Assembly: GCF_028476545.1 (NCBI RefSeq) | Contig: NW_026731783.1 | Span: 177,001-241,000, forward strand | Source: Physella acuta | Lineage: Eukaryota > Mollusca > Gastropoda > Physidae | DNA: 64,000 bases | Direction of reading: 5' to 3' | Shown here: piece after piece, positions 11,105 through 22,557 of the stretch | Layout of the letters: every line of letters starts with the position of its first letter | How positions within the stretch are numbered: position 1 is the stretch's first letter | Notes under the pieces: generated by a model | Databases searched by the model: none | The model's input: the letters and a program-made list of their open reading frames with translations, nothing else | What the model was told of the DNA's origin: nothing | Translations under genes and position numbers: made by a program

Positions 11105-11672
11105 CATGTTACTCCCTGTGTCACGTGTAGACAACATGTTATATGTCGAGTGTAGACAACATGTTATATGTCGAGTGTAGACAACAGGTTATGTGTCGAG
11201 TGTAGACAACATGTTATGTGTCGAGTGTAGACAACAGGTTATGTGTCGAGTGTAGACAACATGTTATGTGTCGAGTGTAAACAACAGGTTATGTGTCGAA
11301 TGTAGACAACAGGTTATGTGTCGAGTGTAGACAACAGGTTATGTGTCGAGTGTAGACAACATGTTATGTGTTGAGTGTAGACAACAGGTTATGTGTCGAG
11401 TGTAGACAACAGGTTATGTGCCGAGTGTAGACAACATGTTATGTGTCGAGTGTAGACAACAGGTTATGTGTCGAGTGTAGACAACATGTTATGTGTCGAG
11501 TGTAGACAACAGGTTATGTGTCGAATGTAGACAACAGGTTATGTGTCGAGTGTAGACAACATGTTATGTGTCGAGTCTAAACAACAGGTTATGTGTCGAG
11601 TGTAGACAACAGGTTATGTGTCGAGTGAAGACAACAGGTTATGTGTCGATTGAAGACGACATGTTATGCATT
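11105..11672. repeat. 25-bp minisatellite (TGTCGAGTGTAGACAACA), about 22 units
   Basis: Units of 25 bases alternate two variants, ACAACAGGTTATG and ACAACATGTTATG. The same unit recurs as 2 copies at 41668-41712 and 8 copies at 53752-53955, so the repeat type is dispersed. At 53956 and 50705 the neighbouring word GGTAGCTCATCATCTGG belongs to repeat family B, which suggests that the minisatellite is part of that element. Confidence 0.95.
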
Positions 11673-12044
11673 TTAATCCCAACAAGTCATACTGGTCAAA
11701 ATAATTGTATCGACAATTACACCTGTCCCTTATAATAATTGTTTTTTTTTTGTCAAAATGAAAAAAAAGGCATTTCAATTATAATTTATTTTACAGGCAT
11801 TTAAACAAATGATAAGTGACTAAATTAAAGTATTTCTCTTTTAAAATATCTAAACAGACAATCATAAGTGACTTTTGTTTCTGTGCTTATGATATATCAA
11901 ATTACCTTTATTTATCCTTGTATAATTTCGATTATTAAGGTTAATGAAAAAAAAGCAATATAAAACACAGAGTAAAATAAAGGAGATAAAATGCAAAAAT
12001 GTTTTAAAATATTTTGAGAATATCATTAGCGGTTGTTAATAACA
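11673..12044. other. AT-rich spacer inside repeat B
   Basis: No gene recognised between the minisatellite and the PSMD13 pseudogene. Confidence 0.5.
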
Positions 12045-13030
12045 GGCATTCCTTTCATGACTAACAGCTCAACCAGATTAGTGTTAATTTTGTCAGTCTG
12101 GGCAATAATATCAAATGTCCATTGTGTATCTGTTGCTGGCCTTTGGAATGTCATCTCCATCAAACATAACAGATTGATCTAGTTTCCTAGTTACAAGTTC
12201 ATTGACTTTCAGATCCGGCTGAGTAGACCATTTATCCTTCAGTCCTATGAATGTGTCAATATCTCCACTGTTAAAGGCATACAGAAGATCAACCAGCCAT
12301 TGTTTACTGTGCCCTTCAAGTATGCCAAGATATCATGGGCAAGGAGCTCACCAAAACTGTATACACCCTCGCCTATTACAGCCGCTAATTAAAACAATAT
12401 TAAAAGCCCTATCTGCCTGTTCAGCTTTTGGCATGTCTATCAGATGTATGCAGCCTAAGAATCTAAGGGCCACTTCATAGTACTGAGTATGGTTGCCCAT
12501 TAGTTTAAGATAGTTGCTCGTTAGTCTATAGAAGCGTCCATGTACTATGGTCACTCCATCTATTTCATTTAAAATCTTCTCTCACTCTTCCATTAGGGCC
12601 TTCACTGGAGGGAATTCTTTATTCTGGAGATAGATTTTACCCATTGTAGTCATACACAAAACATTTGACTTCTTCACTGGCTTTAACTTAACTTTATATT
12701 TCATTTTCTCAAGAAAGTATATGGCTTGTTTCGGATATGGTAATTGTTGGACAACATAAACACATAGCTCAGCAAGAGAGAGGAGGTGGGGGGGGGGGGG
12801 GCGGGGGGGGGGGGGGGGTCGATTATGTGCTCAAAGTCGGACAGGGCATTTTCATAGAGCCGTAGTATTCCATCTCCCTTTGAAAGGATAGTTTCTTACA
12901 AACTGCAGAAGTCTTAGAATTGATGCCATATTTTTTGTTGTATAACTCTTGAGTCACCATTTAGTGGAAACATCTCCGTACTTTTCTTTGTTGTTCTGCT
13001 AGATAACCAGCTACGTTAGGTATGATTGAT
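12045..13030 (-). pseudogene. PSMD13: PSMD13/Rpn9 processed pseudogene, long copy
   Basis: Intronless, disabled copy of proteasome lid subunit PSMD13 (Rpn9) covering roughly residues 4 to 310 of about 376. From the start: NVAGYLAEQQRK, TQELYNKK, LRLLQFVRNYPF, KGDGILRLYENALSDFEHI, VVQQLPYPKQAIYFLEKMKY, GVTIVHGRFYRLTSNYLKL, GNHTQYYEVALRFLGC, then, in other frames, GEGVYSFGELLAHDILAYL, QWLVDLLYAFNSGDIDTF and [13 protein letters not shown]. The human protein has [36 protein letters not shown] and QWLIDTLYAFNSGNVERF at the same places. Several frame changes, an in-frame stop (after the ALMEE segment), an expanded G/C run near 12787-12820 and a missing C-terminal tail show it is dead. The same C-run position is expanded in the shorter copy at 6258-6525. 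Confidence 0.9.
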
Positions 13031-13560
13031 ATGTTTCTAAAATTTATTATTTCTATCGTCCACAGATATTTCTTTCTTTCTGTGACAACATATGACGTTA
13101 ACATACTAGGACGCAAGTCTCATCGTCAATTGAACAGACCTAATATGTTGTCTTTGATAAATGTATAACTCTTGGCAACTGTCTTTGTGATTAATTTAGT
13201 CACCTCTTATTTTAAGACACATATATGAATAAAGCTTTACCTGTTTCCGTGTATCAATATATTAACTTGATAATTTAATAGTATGCAACTATCGGCCTTT
13301 TTTAGTATTTAAAAATAAAAGTAAATGACATCAATTGCAGTTGAAGTAAATGTATAGCCCTTGATATGTTTTGGAATAAGACGGTAGTGTATTGCAGTAT
13401 TAAAATTGAATATTGAAAAACCGAGTTGGCATACAATGACGTTATATTAATGTTCCATGTCAACTGCTTGAAATAACACATTATTAGGTGACCTGACATA
13501 TGCCAGATTATGCTGTCATAAACTGAATTATATATGTAAAATATATGTTTCATTTATAAT
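13031..13560 (-). repeat. Repeat family B, reversed copy 2 (5' part)
   Basis: Reversed match to 5860-6257: TAGTCACCTCTTATTTTAAG, CACATATATGAATAAAGC and CCTGTTTCCGTGTATC. Identity fades beyond about 13420. Confidence 0.75.
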
Positions 13561-14284
13561 TATAAAGCTCGATATTAATTAACCAATCAGTACTTAACAC
13601 GCATTTAATTAGACCAATCAGTAAAAGAGAAACATTGTCTCTAAACAAAATCACTGTTTCTATGATTGTATAGACAGCGGTAGCTTATACACACTGGTAC
13701 CCCTGGCTATAACACCATGTTTGTAAAATAAAGAACAATCTAGAAGTCATTATTGTAAAATGTATTTAATTAAAGGACATACACGAGTCCACAGTCACAT
13801 AATGTTTTTTCTAGGCCGACCCACATAATTTGTGAGAAAATGTTTGTAATAGTTTTCCAATGTTAAATGTTGAATAGAACATGTGATTATATTGTTTGGT
13901 TTGTTTCTATGTTGTGCGTTTTATTATTGTTATGAAGATATTTAGAGATATGATAGAATGCACACTATAACTTTTTTGACACAACAGTTATAGTTTTTAC
14001 ATTTCTCTTTTTACACATGAATACATGATAGAGTTAGCAAAACGATTATGTTATGGTTACTTATAGTTTGTACGAGGCCTAGACATTACGCGTATACATA
14101 CATATATCTATGGTGTATTTACCTTTCAGTGATACTGTAAATCTCTAACGTTTGAGGAATAACTACAGATATTACCACTACATTTTTGAATCATATCGTT
14201 GTTCATATCATTGTCCGTTCTAAATTTTCTCTCAACCACATATTTAATTATTAATTTTTCCAAGGCAAAAAAATTGCTTCTGTA
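13561..14284. other. AT-rich spacer, nothing recognised
   Basis: Unique AT-rich DNA; no gene, tandem array or terminal repeat seen. Confidence 0.5.
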
Positions 14285-14689
14285 GGGGTCATCCATAAAT
14301 GACCTAACTTTTTTTTTTTTACGATTTTTACCTCCCCCCTGCCACTCCCCTTAGTCACACGTAGTCACAAAAAGACAGATCCCCATACAATGACGTCACG
14401 CATCAGCCTACAACCCCCCCCCCCCCTCAAAACTTCCGTTGTATGTTCCTTAAAACAGTTATATTTTCCCATTTCTTGTTTGAACTCTGTCAACATAAAG
14501 TGTTTTAATTAATTTTTATTACAATTTATTAAAACATTTTTTGACGAGAAAGAACAGCTAAAATTAGTTTTCTAGCATTGCTTTTTACAATGCAAAACAA
14601 TCCCCTCCCTCTGATCGCACACCGTTACAAAATTACGGACCCCGCCCCACTTTTCCTCCTAAGAGTGTGACGTCATTTATGGACACCCC
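14285..14689. mobile_element. TA-flanked MITE, complete, 405 bp
   Basis: Starts GGGGTCATCCATAAATGA and ends as the near-exact reverse complement (GTGACGTCATTTATGGACACCCC at the right end, about 22 bases paired), and is bordered by TA on both sides. A TA target duplication with such ends suggests the Tc1/mariner group, though the family assignment is inference. The body has C-rich runs and GTCACA...CACAAAAAG segments and no coding capacity. Other copies: 25328-25702 (complete), 625-818 and 56305-56588 (remnants inside repeat R). Confidence 0.85.
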
Positions 14690-15174
14690 TAACCCGAGAT
14701 AATTTTCTTCTCAATCGGCTTATGACAAATTCATAAAAAAAAAAAAAAAAAAAAAAAACATTAACGAATTTCGATTGCCCGAACGCCGTTTGCTGGAAGG
14801 CCGTTTTACCAAAACGTATTTGCGACAAACTCCTTCTTAAATGTTGCGGTGTTTTACAGTTTAAAAAAAAAAATAATTAATAACGCAATTTAAACGTTAT
14901 AAACATATTTTACAGTTGTACCATTACAATTAATATTTCATACTGTATTGGTTAGAGTTCTAAATCAGTAAAGATTATATCTTGAACAAAATGTGTGTGT
15001 GTGTTTTTTTTTTTATTTAAATAAATCTCTGTCAAAGACCTTTGCCATTTTTATATGGAAAAAATTGCAAGGGAGACAACGCAAAGCAAATTACTAGCCG
15101 TTCGGTTTTTGTAAATTTTAGAAATATATATTTAAAAAAAAACGGTCAAAGTGTAAATTATCTGACAAAACTAT
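14690..15174 (+). repeat. Dispersed repeat family R, copy 2, left part
   Basis: After an A-run at about 14737-14758, 14790-15174 matches 850-1190: CGTTTTACCAAAACGTAT, AACTCCTTCTTAAATG, CATACTGTATTGGTTAG, GGGAGACAACGCAAAGCAAA. The LTR element is inserted here; the repeat resumes at 19380. Confidence 0.85.
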
Positions 15175-15594
15175 TGTCACAGACTGTATTATTATGTATC
15201 CTTATTATATTGTGTTTTGCATGAATGAAGAGTACCTGGCTAGCGGAAGGACTGTCTGAGCGATCGTCATGTGTTTTTTCATGCTTTTGGGTGAGATCGC
15301 TCATTGACGTAAGGGGAGAGAAAGTTGTGAATAAAAGGGAGAGCAAAAAGGTGAACGGGTGTTGTGTGCTAGAACTTGAACCTGAAGACTGTGGCTGTGA
15401 ATGTAGGATGTTACTACGACACTTTGTTTCTTGACTGTGATTGTACTTATACCAGTTGTGACCATGGATTTACTATGGATCTATTAATTCTCTGTACAAA
15501 GTGTAAATAAAGTTATTGTTTCACAACTACTGTTGCTCGTATGAGTATATTGAAGAACCCACAATAACAACAATGAAGAATACATGTTGTTACA
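15175..15594 (+). repeat. 5' LTR (420 bp)
   Basis: Begins TGTCACAGACTG and ends TTGTTACA, so it has the usual TG...CA borders. It contains GTGTAAATAAAGTTATTG near the 3' end, with an AATAAA-type polyadenylation signal. The short open frame inside it (15225-15434) is repeated in the 3' LTR and is probably not a gene. Confidence 0.95.
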
Positions 15595-15596
15595 TA

Positions 15597-15612
15597 TGGT
15601 GTCAGAAGTGGG
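15597..15612 (+). promoter_or_regulatory. Primer binding site for tRNA-Leu
   Basis: TGGTGTCAGAAGTGGG, two bases after the LTR, is complementary to the CCA-tailed 3' end of animal tRNA-Leu (...CCCACTTCTGACACCA, from memory of the tRNA family). Degenerate echoes of it (GATGTCAAAAGTGG, TTGTCAGAAGC) follow in the leader at about 15629-15690. Confidence 0.85.
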
Positions 15613-16431
15613 CGTCTACTGTTACATATGATGTCAAAAGTGGTTGAAGAAGTGGTGCTACTGTTACTGATTCTACTGTTACATTGTCAGAAGCAATTGA
15701 AGAAGTGATGTTGTTACATTGGTAAATTATATTGAAGTCTGAAATCGTCAACGAAGTTACAGTGTTACTACAAGTGATCAAGAATTGTCACATTATCATT
15801 GTAAGCAGTTTTCAACGTTTTTGAAGTGGTCTTCCACTGTTTACCAAGTACGTCAAGTTCTTGAAAGTCATCTATCTACACTCAAGTCAGAAGGGTTGCT
15901 GTAGTCAAGTCAGACGTCTTGTTCAAGTCAAGTCATCAACGTGATAATTTTTATCACCTTATTTCGATATTGTCTCACCAATGTCGAGTAAATATCGTCT
16001 GTGTGTTTTTTCTGTTTGGATTTAGCCGATCAAGTTTTAGTGTTTCTTTTCTACTGTTTGGATTTAGCTGTTCAAGTTTTTTCTATATGGATTAGCTGTT
16101 TAAGTTTTTCTACTGTTTGGATTTAGCAGATCAAGTTTATTTTTGTAACTGTTCCTAAACTGTTCCTAAAGATGTCTTATCTAAAACTGGACAAATTTCT
16201 ACTCTGTAACAGGCTACTAGAACTATTTTGAATTTTTTCAACTTTTTGGAATCAACAAAGTGAACTATTTTTGTACTATATATGTACTATGAACTTTTCT
16301 TGGATTACTAGATGTCTCTAATCAACTGAACAAAGCCAGAATACAAGAAAGGGTATTGTAAATTAATTAACATTTATCTATTGTCAACTAATGAATTTAT
16401 ATTTTATGTCATAAATAGAAAATATATCAAA
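15613..16431 (+). other. Long untranslated leader of the LTR element
   Basis: About 0.8 kb between the primer site and the gag-like frame, without a long frame of its own. It is built of short imperfect repeats (GTCAAGT, GTTTGGATTTAGC repeated about five times between 16010 and 16130). A packaging or regulatory role is possible but cannot be shown here. Confidence 0.6.
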
Positions 16432-18072
16432 ATGTTATGTTTTGAAGAATATCTAGCACTAGCGAGGGCGCAAGGCATTAAGAAGATGAAGAAGCAGATA
16501 GCCTGGGCAAACACTCGATTTGACAGAGACATAGAAAAAGCATTAGAAGCATGGGACGAAGAAAATGAACAACCCAGACTAGCTCATGGAAAAGTAATAA
16601 GAGAATTAGATGGTGAGACAGAAATAGTGCGTAATAGATCAAGAGCTATTACAGAGGTGCAAAAAGAAGAAGAAATGTCAGATGGCTATAAAGTAGAGGA
16701 GACTGTACAATCAAAAGGAAAACGGAAAAAAAGAAACAGAAAACAGAGAGCAGATAATAGGGCTGAAACTATGAAAAAACAAGTTGGCCTACATGAACTA
16801 GCATATGAACAAGAACTATTAGAAATGAAAGCTATAACAGACACAAATGAACCAAAATTAGAAAGTGAACAGACAGAATTTAAAGCAGAACTTGAAGAAG
16901 TAAATATTGGCAACCTTTGGAATGAAGAACTAAGTAACATAGTCCAGGAAGAATTGAAACCCAAGGATAAAACAGAGGTTGAACTTAATAATGATTTAAA
17001 GGTGACAGATACATTAGAATGTCTTAAGATTGACTCTTTATTGACTCAAACGCAGGTACACGAGAATATTATTGAAAGTTGTATCGTAAGTCCATCAGAG
17101 AATGGCAGTCAACAAGAAACAAGTCCATCAGAGAATGGTAGTCAAAATGATTTAATAAACCCATCAGTCAATGGCAGTGATGATTTAATAAGTCCATCGG
17201 AGAATGGCAGGAATCATGATAAACTAATGATGATTAATGAATCAGTGAACTTAATAAGCCACAATGAAGAGAACGTACCTATTGAAGATTTACTTCGAAA
17301 ATTGGAGTCAAACTATAAAGAAGATATACTAGAACTCAAGAATAAATTTAACAAAGAAATGGAGAAATTAACCCAGAAATTTATGTGTGAACTAGAATCA
17401 ATAAAGAAGCACAAGGAAGTTAAGAAAGATGAAACAGTAACTAGAAACTACAATGTCATTGGTGCACAGAATGAAAGTAAAAGAAATTTAGCAAACTATG
17501 GATACAGTCAACATGTTAATAAGAATGTCATTAATGTCATTAATGCACAGAATGAAAGAAAAAGAAATTTAGCAAACTATGAATACAGTCACCATGTTTA
17601 TAAGAAGCCAAAATCTAGATGTTTTTACTGCGGAAAAACAGGTCATTACCAAAATCAATGTTGGCATAGGTTGGCAAATCAGAGAAGAAACAATTATGTA
17701 CACAGAAAGTCATGTGAGAAATACAGTAATTTAATAAATAATGTATCAAGTTCAAATCAAAATAACAAAAGTGTGAATAGGTATACTAATGGAAGTTACC
17801 GACGCAACACATATTATGAGAGGCCAAAGCAATGCCATAATATTTATATTGAGTTGGTTGATGAACCAAACCAACATACACAAAGCAAGATAACCACTGA
17901 CGTTGTTCAGAAACCAGAGGAGAATATTAAAACAAATGAAGTAACACAAGTTACACGAAATCTAGGAAATGATTATGGTAGCACAGCTAAAAGATACAAT
18001 TTGAGGGAGAGATGGCATACAGGTCATCGTCAACTGCACGAGAACGATTACTCATGCTATAGAGGATGCTAA
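16432..18072 (+). CDS. Gag-like protein with one CCHC zinc knuckle
   Basis: An open frame of 546 codons from the first in-frame ATG (the frame is open from 16381). The product is highly charged, with a lysine/arginine-rich patch near the first 110 residues (KGKRKKRNRKQ), long acidic stretches, and two sets of internal repeats: PSENGS-type units in the middle (about 17090-17210) and paired AQNESKRNLANYGYS / AQNERKRNLANYEYS units just before the knuckle. One retroviral-type knuckle CFYCGKTGHYQNQC (C-x2-C-x4-H-x4-C, codons starting at 17620) is the only recognisable domain and implies RNA binding in a Gag-like particle or nucleoprotein. A coiled-coil-like segment (DLLRKLESNYKEDILELKNK) precedes the repeats. 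Known family role: Gag coats the element RNA. Capsid homology is not visible to me by eye. Confidence 0.85.
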   Translation: MLCFEEYLALARAQGIKKMKKQIAWANTRFDRDIEKALEAWDEENEQPRLAHGKVIRELDGETEIVRNRSRAITEVQKEEEMSDGYKVEETVQSKGKRKKRNRKQRADNRAETMKKQVGLHELAYEQELLEMKAITDTNEPKLESEQTEFKAELEEVNIGNLWNEELSNIVQEELKPKDKTEVELNNDLKVTDTLECLKIDSLLTQTQVHENIIESCIVSPSENGSQQETSPSENGSQNDLINPSVNGSDDLISPSENGRNHDKLMMINESVNLISHNEENVPIEDLLRKLESNYKEDILELKNKFNKEMEKLTQKFMCELESIKKHKEVKKDETVTRNYNVIGAQNESKRNLANYGYSQHVNKNVINVINAQNERKRNLANYEYSHHVYKKPKSRCFYCGKTGHYQNQCWHRLANQRRNNYVHRKSCEKYSNLINNVSSSNQNNKSVNRYTNGSYRRNTYYERPKQCHNIYIELVDEPNQHTQSKITTDVVQKPEENIKTNEVTQVTRNLGNDYGSTAKRYNLRERWHTGHRQLHENDYSCYRGC

Positions 18073-18943
18073 GATTAAATTATCAATTGACAGTTTATTA
18101 ATATTATAGTCTGTAACTGTAATATATAAATATCAAATAATGTGTTTGAGTAAACATAAATTGTGTACTATATCTAAAGAATGTAAACTGTATTATGTTA
18201 AACCTATTCTATACTATTAATTAACAGTGAATAAAGTAAATCAAGTAAAAGTTAGAGACTATTTATTCCGCATAACAATAAGACGGAAGTCTCAATGATG
18301 AATTGTATCAGTCGATACCTGTGAAAGGCAAGAATGTTGTGTTGTGACCTAGATATGACTGAAATGGGTCGACTAGGGGAGACAACAAAGTATATTACTC
18401 ATGCGTGGTAATAACATACCTTGATGATAAGGAAGTTTTTTTTTTACCACATAGGATATAGTTATTTAAATTATGAGTTGAATTAAGTCTTTAAGTATTT
18501 TAACTATGTGTTATGTTTTGAAATTAAGTCCTATACCAAATTAGTTTGGTATATTATTTATCCCAACTGATGTAGTTTTTTTATACTACAGTTACTGGGT
18601 AATTGAAATGTTTTTTCCTCCTATGTGAATGTATATTGATGCATTAAATATTACATATAATGCTTGTACATTTAAAGTTTTTGTTCAAAACACTGACATA
18701 TTTTAATTATCACTGATATAGTCACTACATACTGTTGTATTTGTATGCACTATAAATTTATGACTACAAGTGCTTAGTCTAAAATGAATATATTTTACTC
18801 TACTTTGAGTTATACACAATTTTTTGTTGTCTGGCACATGATCCTGCCCTACCAATACTGTATTTATAAATTTTGTTGTCTGGCACATGATCCTGCCCTA
18901 CTAATATTGTATTTATAAATTTTGTTACACAAAATTTTATTCG
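18073..18943 (+). other. Non-coding 3' region of the LTR element
   Basis: AT-rich, no long frame. Two tandem copies of a roughly 48-base segment beginning TTGTTGTCTGGCACATGATC lie at about 18824-18920. No trace of pol was seen in either strand. Confidence 0.7.
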
Positions 18944-18952
18944 AAGGGGGGA
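18944..18952 (+). promoter_or_regulatory. Polypurine tract
   Basis: AAGGGGGGA ends two bases before the 3' LTR, in the position used to prime plus-strand synthesis in LTR elements. Confidence 0.85.
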
Positions 18953-18954
18953 CG

Positions 18955-19374
18955 TGTCACAGACTGTATTATTATGTATCCTTATTATATTGTGTTTTGC
19001 ATGAATGAAGAGTACCTGGCTAGCGGAAGGACTGTCTGAGCGATCGTCATGTGTTTTTTCATGCTTTTGGGTGAGATCGCTCATTGACGTAAGGGGAGAG
19101 AAAGTGGTGAATAAAAGGGAGAGCAAAAAGGTGAACGGGTGTTGTGTGCTAGAACTTGAACCTGAGGACTGTGGCTGTGAATGTAGGATGTTACTACGAC
19201 ACTTTGTTTCTTGACTGTGATTGTACTTATACCAGTTGTGACCATGGATTTACTATGGATCTATTAATTCTCTGTACAAAGTGTAAATAAAGTTATTGTT
19301 TCACAACTACTGTTGCTCGTATGAGTATATTGAAGAACCCACAATAACAACAATGAAGAATACATGTTGTTACA
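18955..19374 (+). repeat. 3' LTR (420 bp)
   Basis: Nearly identical to the 5' LTR, with the same TG...CA borders, followed by the target duplication ACTAT. Confidence 0.95.
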
Positions 19375-19379
19375 ACTAT

Positions 19380-19595
19380 TTTAAAGTTTTAGAAAATATA
19401 AAAAAAATTAGTAGTCACGCTAATATTGATTAAAAATCATTATTGCTATAAAAGTTGAAAACAGTGACTTTAATGTATACATTTTTCTAAGACCAGCAAT
19501 TTATACAGCATTATTAATACTTTTAGGTTGTCTGACAGGAAACAATTATTTTAACCAAGTTATTGATAGTTCTTAAAGCGGGCGATAAACTAGAA
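19380..19595 (+). repeat. Dispersed repeat family R, copy 2, right part
   Basis: Resumes repeat R after the LTR element: AGAAAATATAAAAAAAATTAG, GTAGTCACGCTAATATTG, AACAGTGACTTTAATGTATA. The segment TTCTTAAAGCGGGCGATAAA just before the histone copy resembles 21995-22015, so the retrocopy begins close to its own ATG. Confidence 0.8.
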
Positions 19596-19601
19596 ATCAG
19601 A

Positions 19602-20760
<1,159 letters not shown>

Positions 20761-20761
20761 T

Positions 20762-21174
20762 AATGCATTATTATGTAATAAACTATCATTGATCAGTCAG
20801 AAACAATATAATGACAGTACAACAAACTGACCTGTCACGTGGGACGGTCAGCTGACCAAGAGTTGGTCAGTCTAAATTGAAAGGTAAACGATGCTTTTAA
20901 TTATAAAACAGTGAGATATTAAAAATGTCAATGTCCATATAAGACAATGTAACTATATTTGATACATTTAAATGGTTATATAATACGATGTAATCATATT
21001 TACAATATTTAAAAGGAAACATAATAAAATATAGCACTAGCTATGCTATATTATACGGCCTATATACAGTATAACCATACCTAATTACGCCGGGACTTTA
21101 AAATATTTACATTGGAGTGCTACGAATTATCGCAAGGTATGTCTGGTATGTCTCTAATGTGCCCAGCATATGTT
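20762..21174. other. AT-rich spacer with a repeat-C fragment
   Basis: 20795-20880 (CAGAAACAATATAATGACAG, GACCTGTCACGTGGGACGG, TCAGCTGACCAAG) is a fragment of repeat family C, as at 57440-57540. The rest shows nothing recognised. Confidence 0.6.
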
Positions 21175-21620
21175 CGGCAAGGGTCTAACATAGACGTTGT
21201 CAGGATCGTGTGATATACGGTAAGGTAAACCGTCTAGTAGAGGTTAATTTAGTAAATGTTGATGTTACATCTGTTACATCGTCACCATCAGGTCGGTCAG
21301 CTTGCTGTTTAATTGATTTTTTTTTTTAAATTAAGTAATTCACTAATAATGCCAAATATTATCTTACACTTTCTTTTCATCAAATCCGGAACTACCTGCA
21401 TAATCATAGATTATGGCTGCTGAAATCTGAAGAAAAGCCAATCTACATCTATTCCACTACTATCATCAGCATTCCCAAATGTCGCTATAAGACTATAATA
21501 TTCTTACAGACTGAAAAGAAATATACATAAGCATGTCGTTTGAGTTATAGAAAGCTGAAATAATATTTAACAATGTTGTAGTTGATGCTCATACAGTGTT
21601 ATGTAACAACGACAAATCTT
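21175..21620 (+). repeat. Dispersed repeat family E, copy 4
   Basis: Core at 21178-21300 (AAGGGTCTAACATAGACG, GTGATATACGGTAAGG, TTGATGTTACATCTGTTACA) nearly identical to copy 1, followed by a more diverged tail up to about 21620. Confidence 0.85.
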
Positions 21621-22336
21621 GTTATACCAACAGCTGTAAGCATGTAATTGTACACTATGTTGTAATAGAATCTGTTAAATATATTGTTTCAGTCACTTAC
21701 CAGTTCTATTTTTCTAAAAATCTAAGGGAAACAACACAAATAACATAAAGTTCATTGCCATCAATACAGTGTTGTTTTAAAAATAATCAGAAATTAAAAT
21801 GTATAAGAAATAAAACAAATACTTTTAAATTGTAATGACAAGTAACTTGGTAATTGTGAGCTACCTACTTTTTTAATATTATAAGTTGCATGTTGTTGTG
21901 AACATAAAAAACAGTGACTTTACAATAATCGTATTTTAAAGACAAATGAATATGTTCTAACATTCATTCTTTCAGCATTTTTTTCTGTCTTAAAGTAGAG
22001 CAATAAACTAAAAACTTTACATAGAAATTGCTTCACTGCCCCATTGACTCTCCCCAACCCATCCCCCCCATCCTCTATGAATACTATCCTTTCCACTCCC
22101 CACCTTGACTCCTGACACTTTCATTTGACCCTTTGCTGTTATCTCTTTCAATTTTGTATATTCACATACATGAAACCATGTAAATATTTAATATGTACAT
22201 TTGCAAAACCTTTCGTTTACATGTGATGTTCGAAAGTATGTAAAGAATTTGATGCTGATGTACTTGTTTTAAATTGCAAATAAGAGTTTAAAAAAAAAAA
22301 AAAAAACTAAAGACTTACCAGCCCTATTACCATACT
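21621..22336. other. Diverged repeat-like DNA, no gene
   Basis: 21690-22015 has weak similarity to repeat R (AACAGTGACTTTA, AAAGACAAATGAATAT). 22020-22140 (TTCACTGCCCCATTGAC, CTGACACTTTCATTTGACC) matches repeat B at 49310-49430. An A-run lies at about 22289-22306. Confidence 0.6.
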
Positions 22337-22344
22337 GTCTAACC

Positions 22345-22549
22345 CAGGGGTCGGCAACCTGCTGCTCGCGAGCCGCATGCGGCTCTTTTGATATCAAGAT
22401 GCGGCTCTCCAGCTCCTTGAACAAATACTAATAATCTTAATAAAAAAAAATATTTGAAATAAAAAAAAAATGTTAGTGGCTCTTTAAACCAGGGAAATTT
22501 TGAAAATTGTAACTTTTGGCTCTTCGCTTCAAAAGGTTGCCGACCCCTG
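22345..22549. mobile_element. hAT-type MITE, complete, 205 bp
   Basis: Perfect 15-base ends CAGGGGTCGGCAACC / GGTTGCCGACCCCTG and an exact 8-bp target duplication GTCTAACC (22337-22344 and 22550-22557). It is the same family as 4147-4355 but reversed. The duplication's perfection implies a recent jump. Confidence 0.95.
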
Positions 22550-22557
22550 GTCTAACC

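Larger units (their letters stand above)
15175..19374 (+). mobile_element. Non-autonomous LTR retrotransposon, gag-only, 4.2 kb
   Basis: A young LTR element bounded by two 420-bp LTRs and an exact 5-bp target duplication ACTAT (15170-15174 and 19375-19379). It has a primer binding site directly after the 5' LTR, one long gag-like frame and a polypurine tract before the 3' LTR. There is no protease, reverse transcriptase, RNase H or integrase, so it must depend on a helper. The LTRs differ at about two sites of 420, implying a very recent insertion. The primer type suggests a Ty3/Gypsy relative, but without pol the family cannot be fixed. It looks whole for its class, with no break in the long frame. 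It interrupts a copy of repeat R. Confidence 0.93.

Noticed and set aside
11105-11672. A CRISPR-like array
   Set aside because: Units are directly adjacent with no unique spacers; it is a minisatellite in eukaryotic DNA.
15225-15434. A separate small gene in the LTR
   Set aside because: The same frame occurs in both LTRs because they are copies; it spans the terminal repeat and has no recognisable domain.
15595-18950. A pol region in the LTR element
   Set aside because: No protease, reverse transcriptase, RNase H or integrase motif was seen in any frame; the region after the gag-like gene is only about 0.9 kb.
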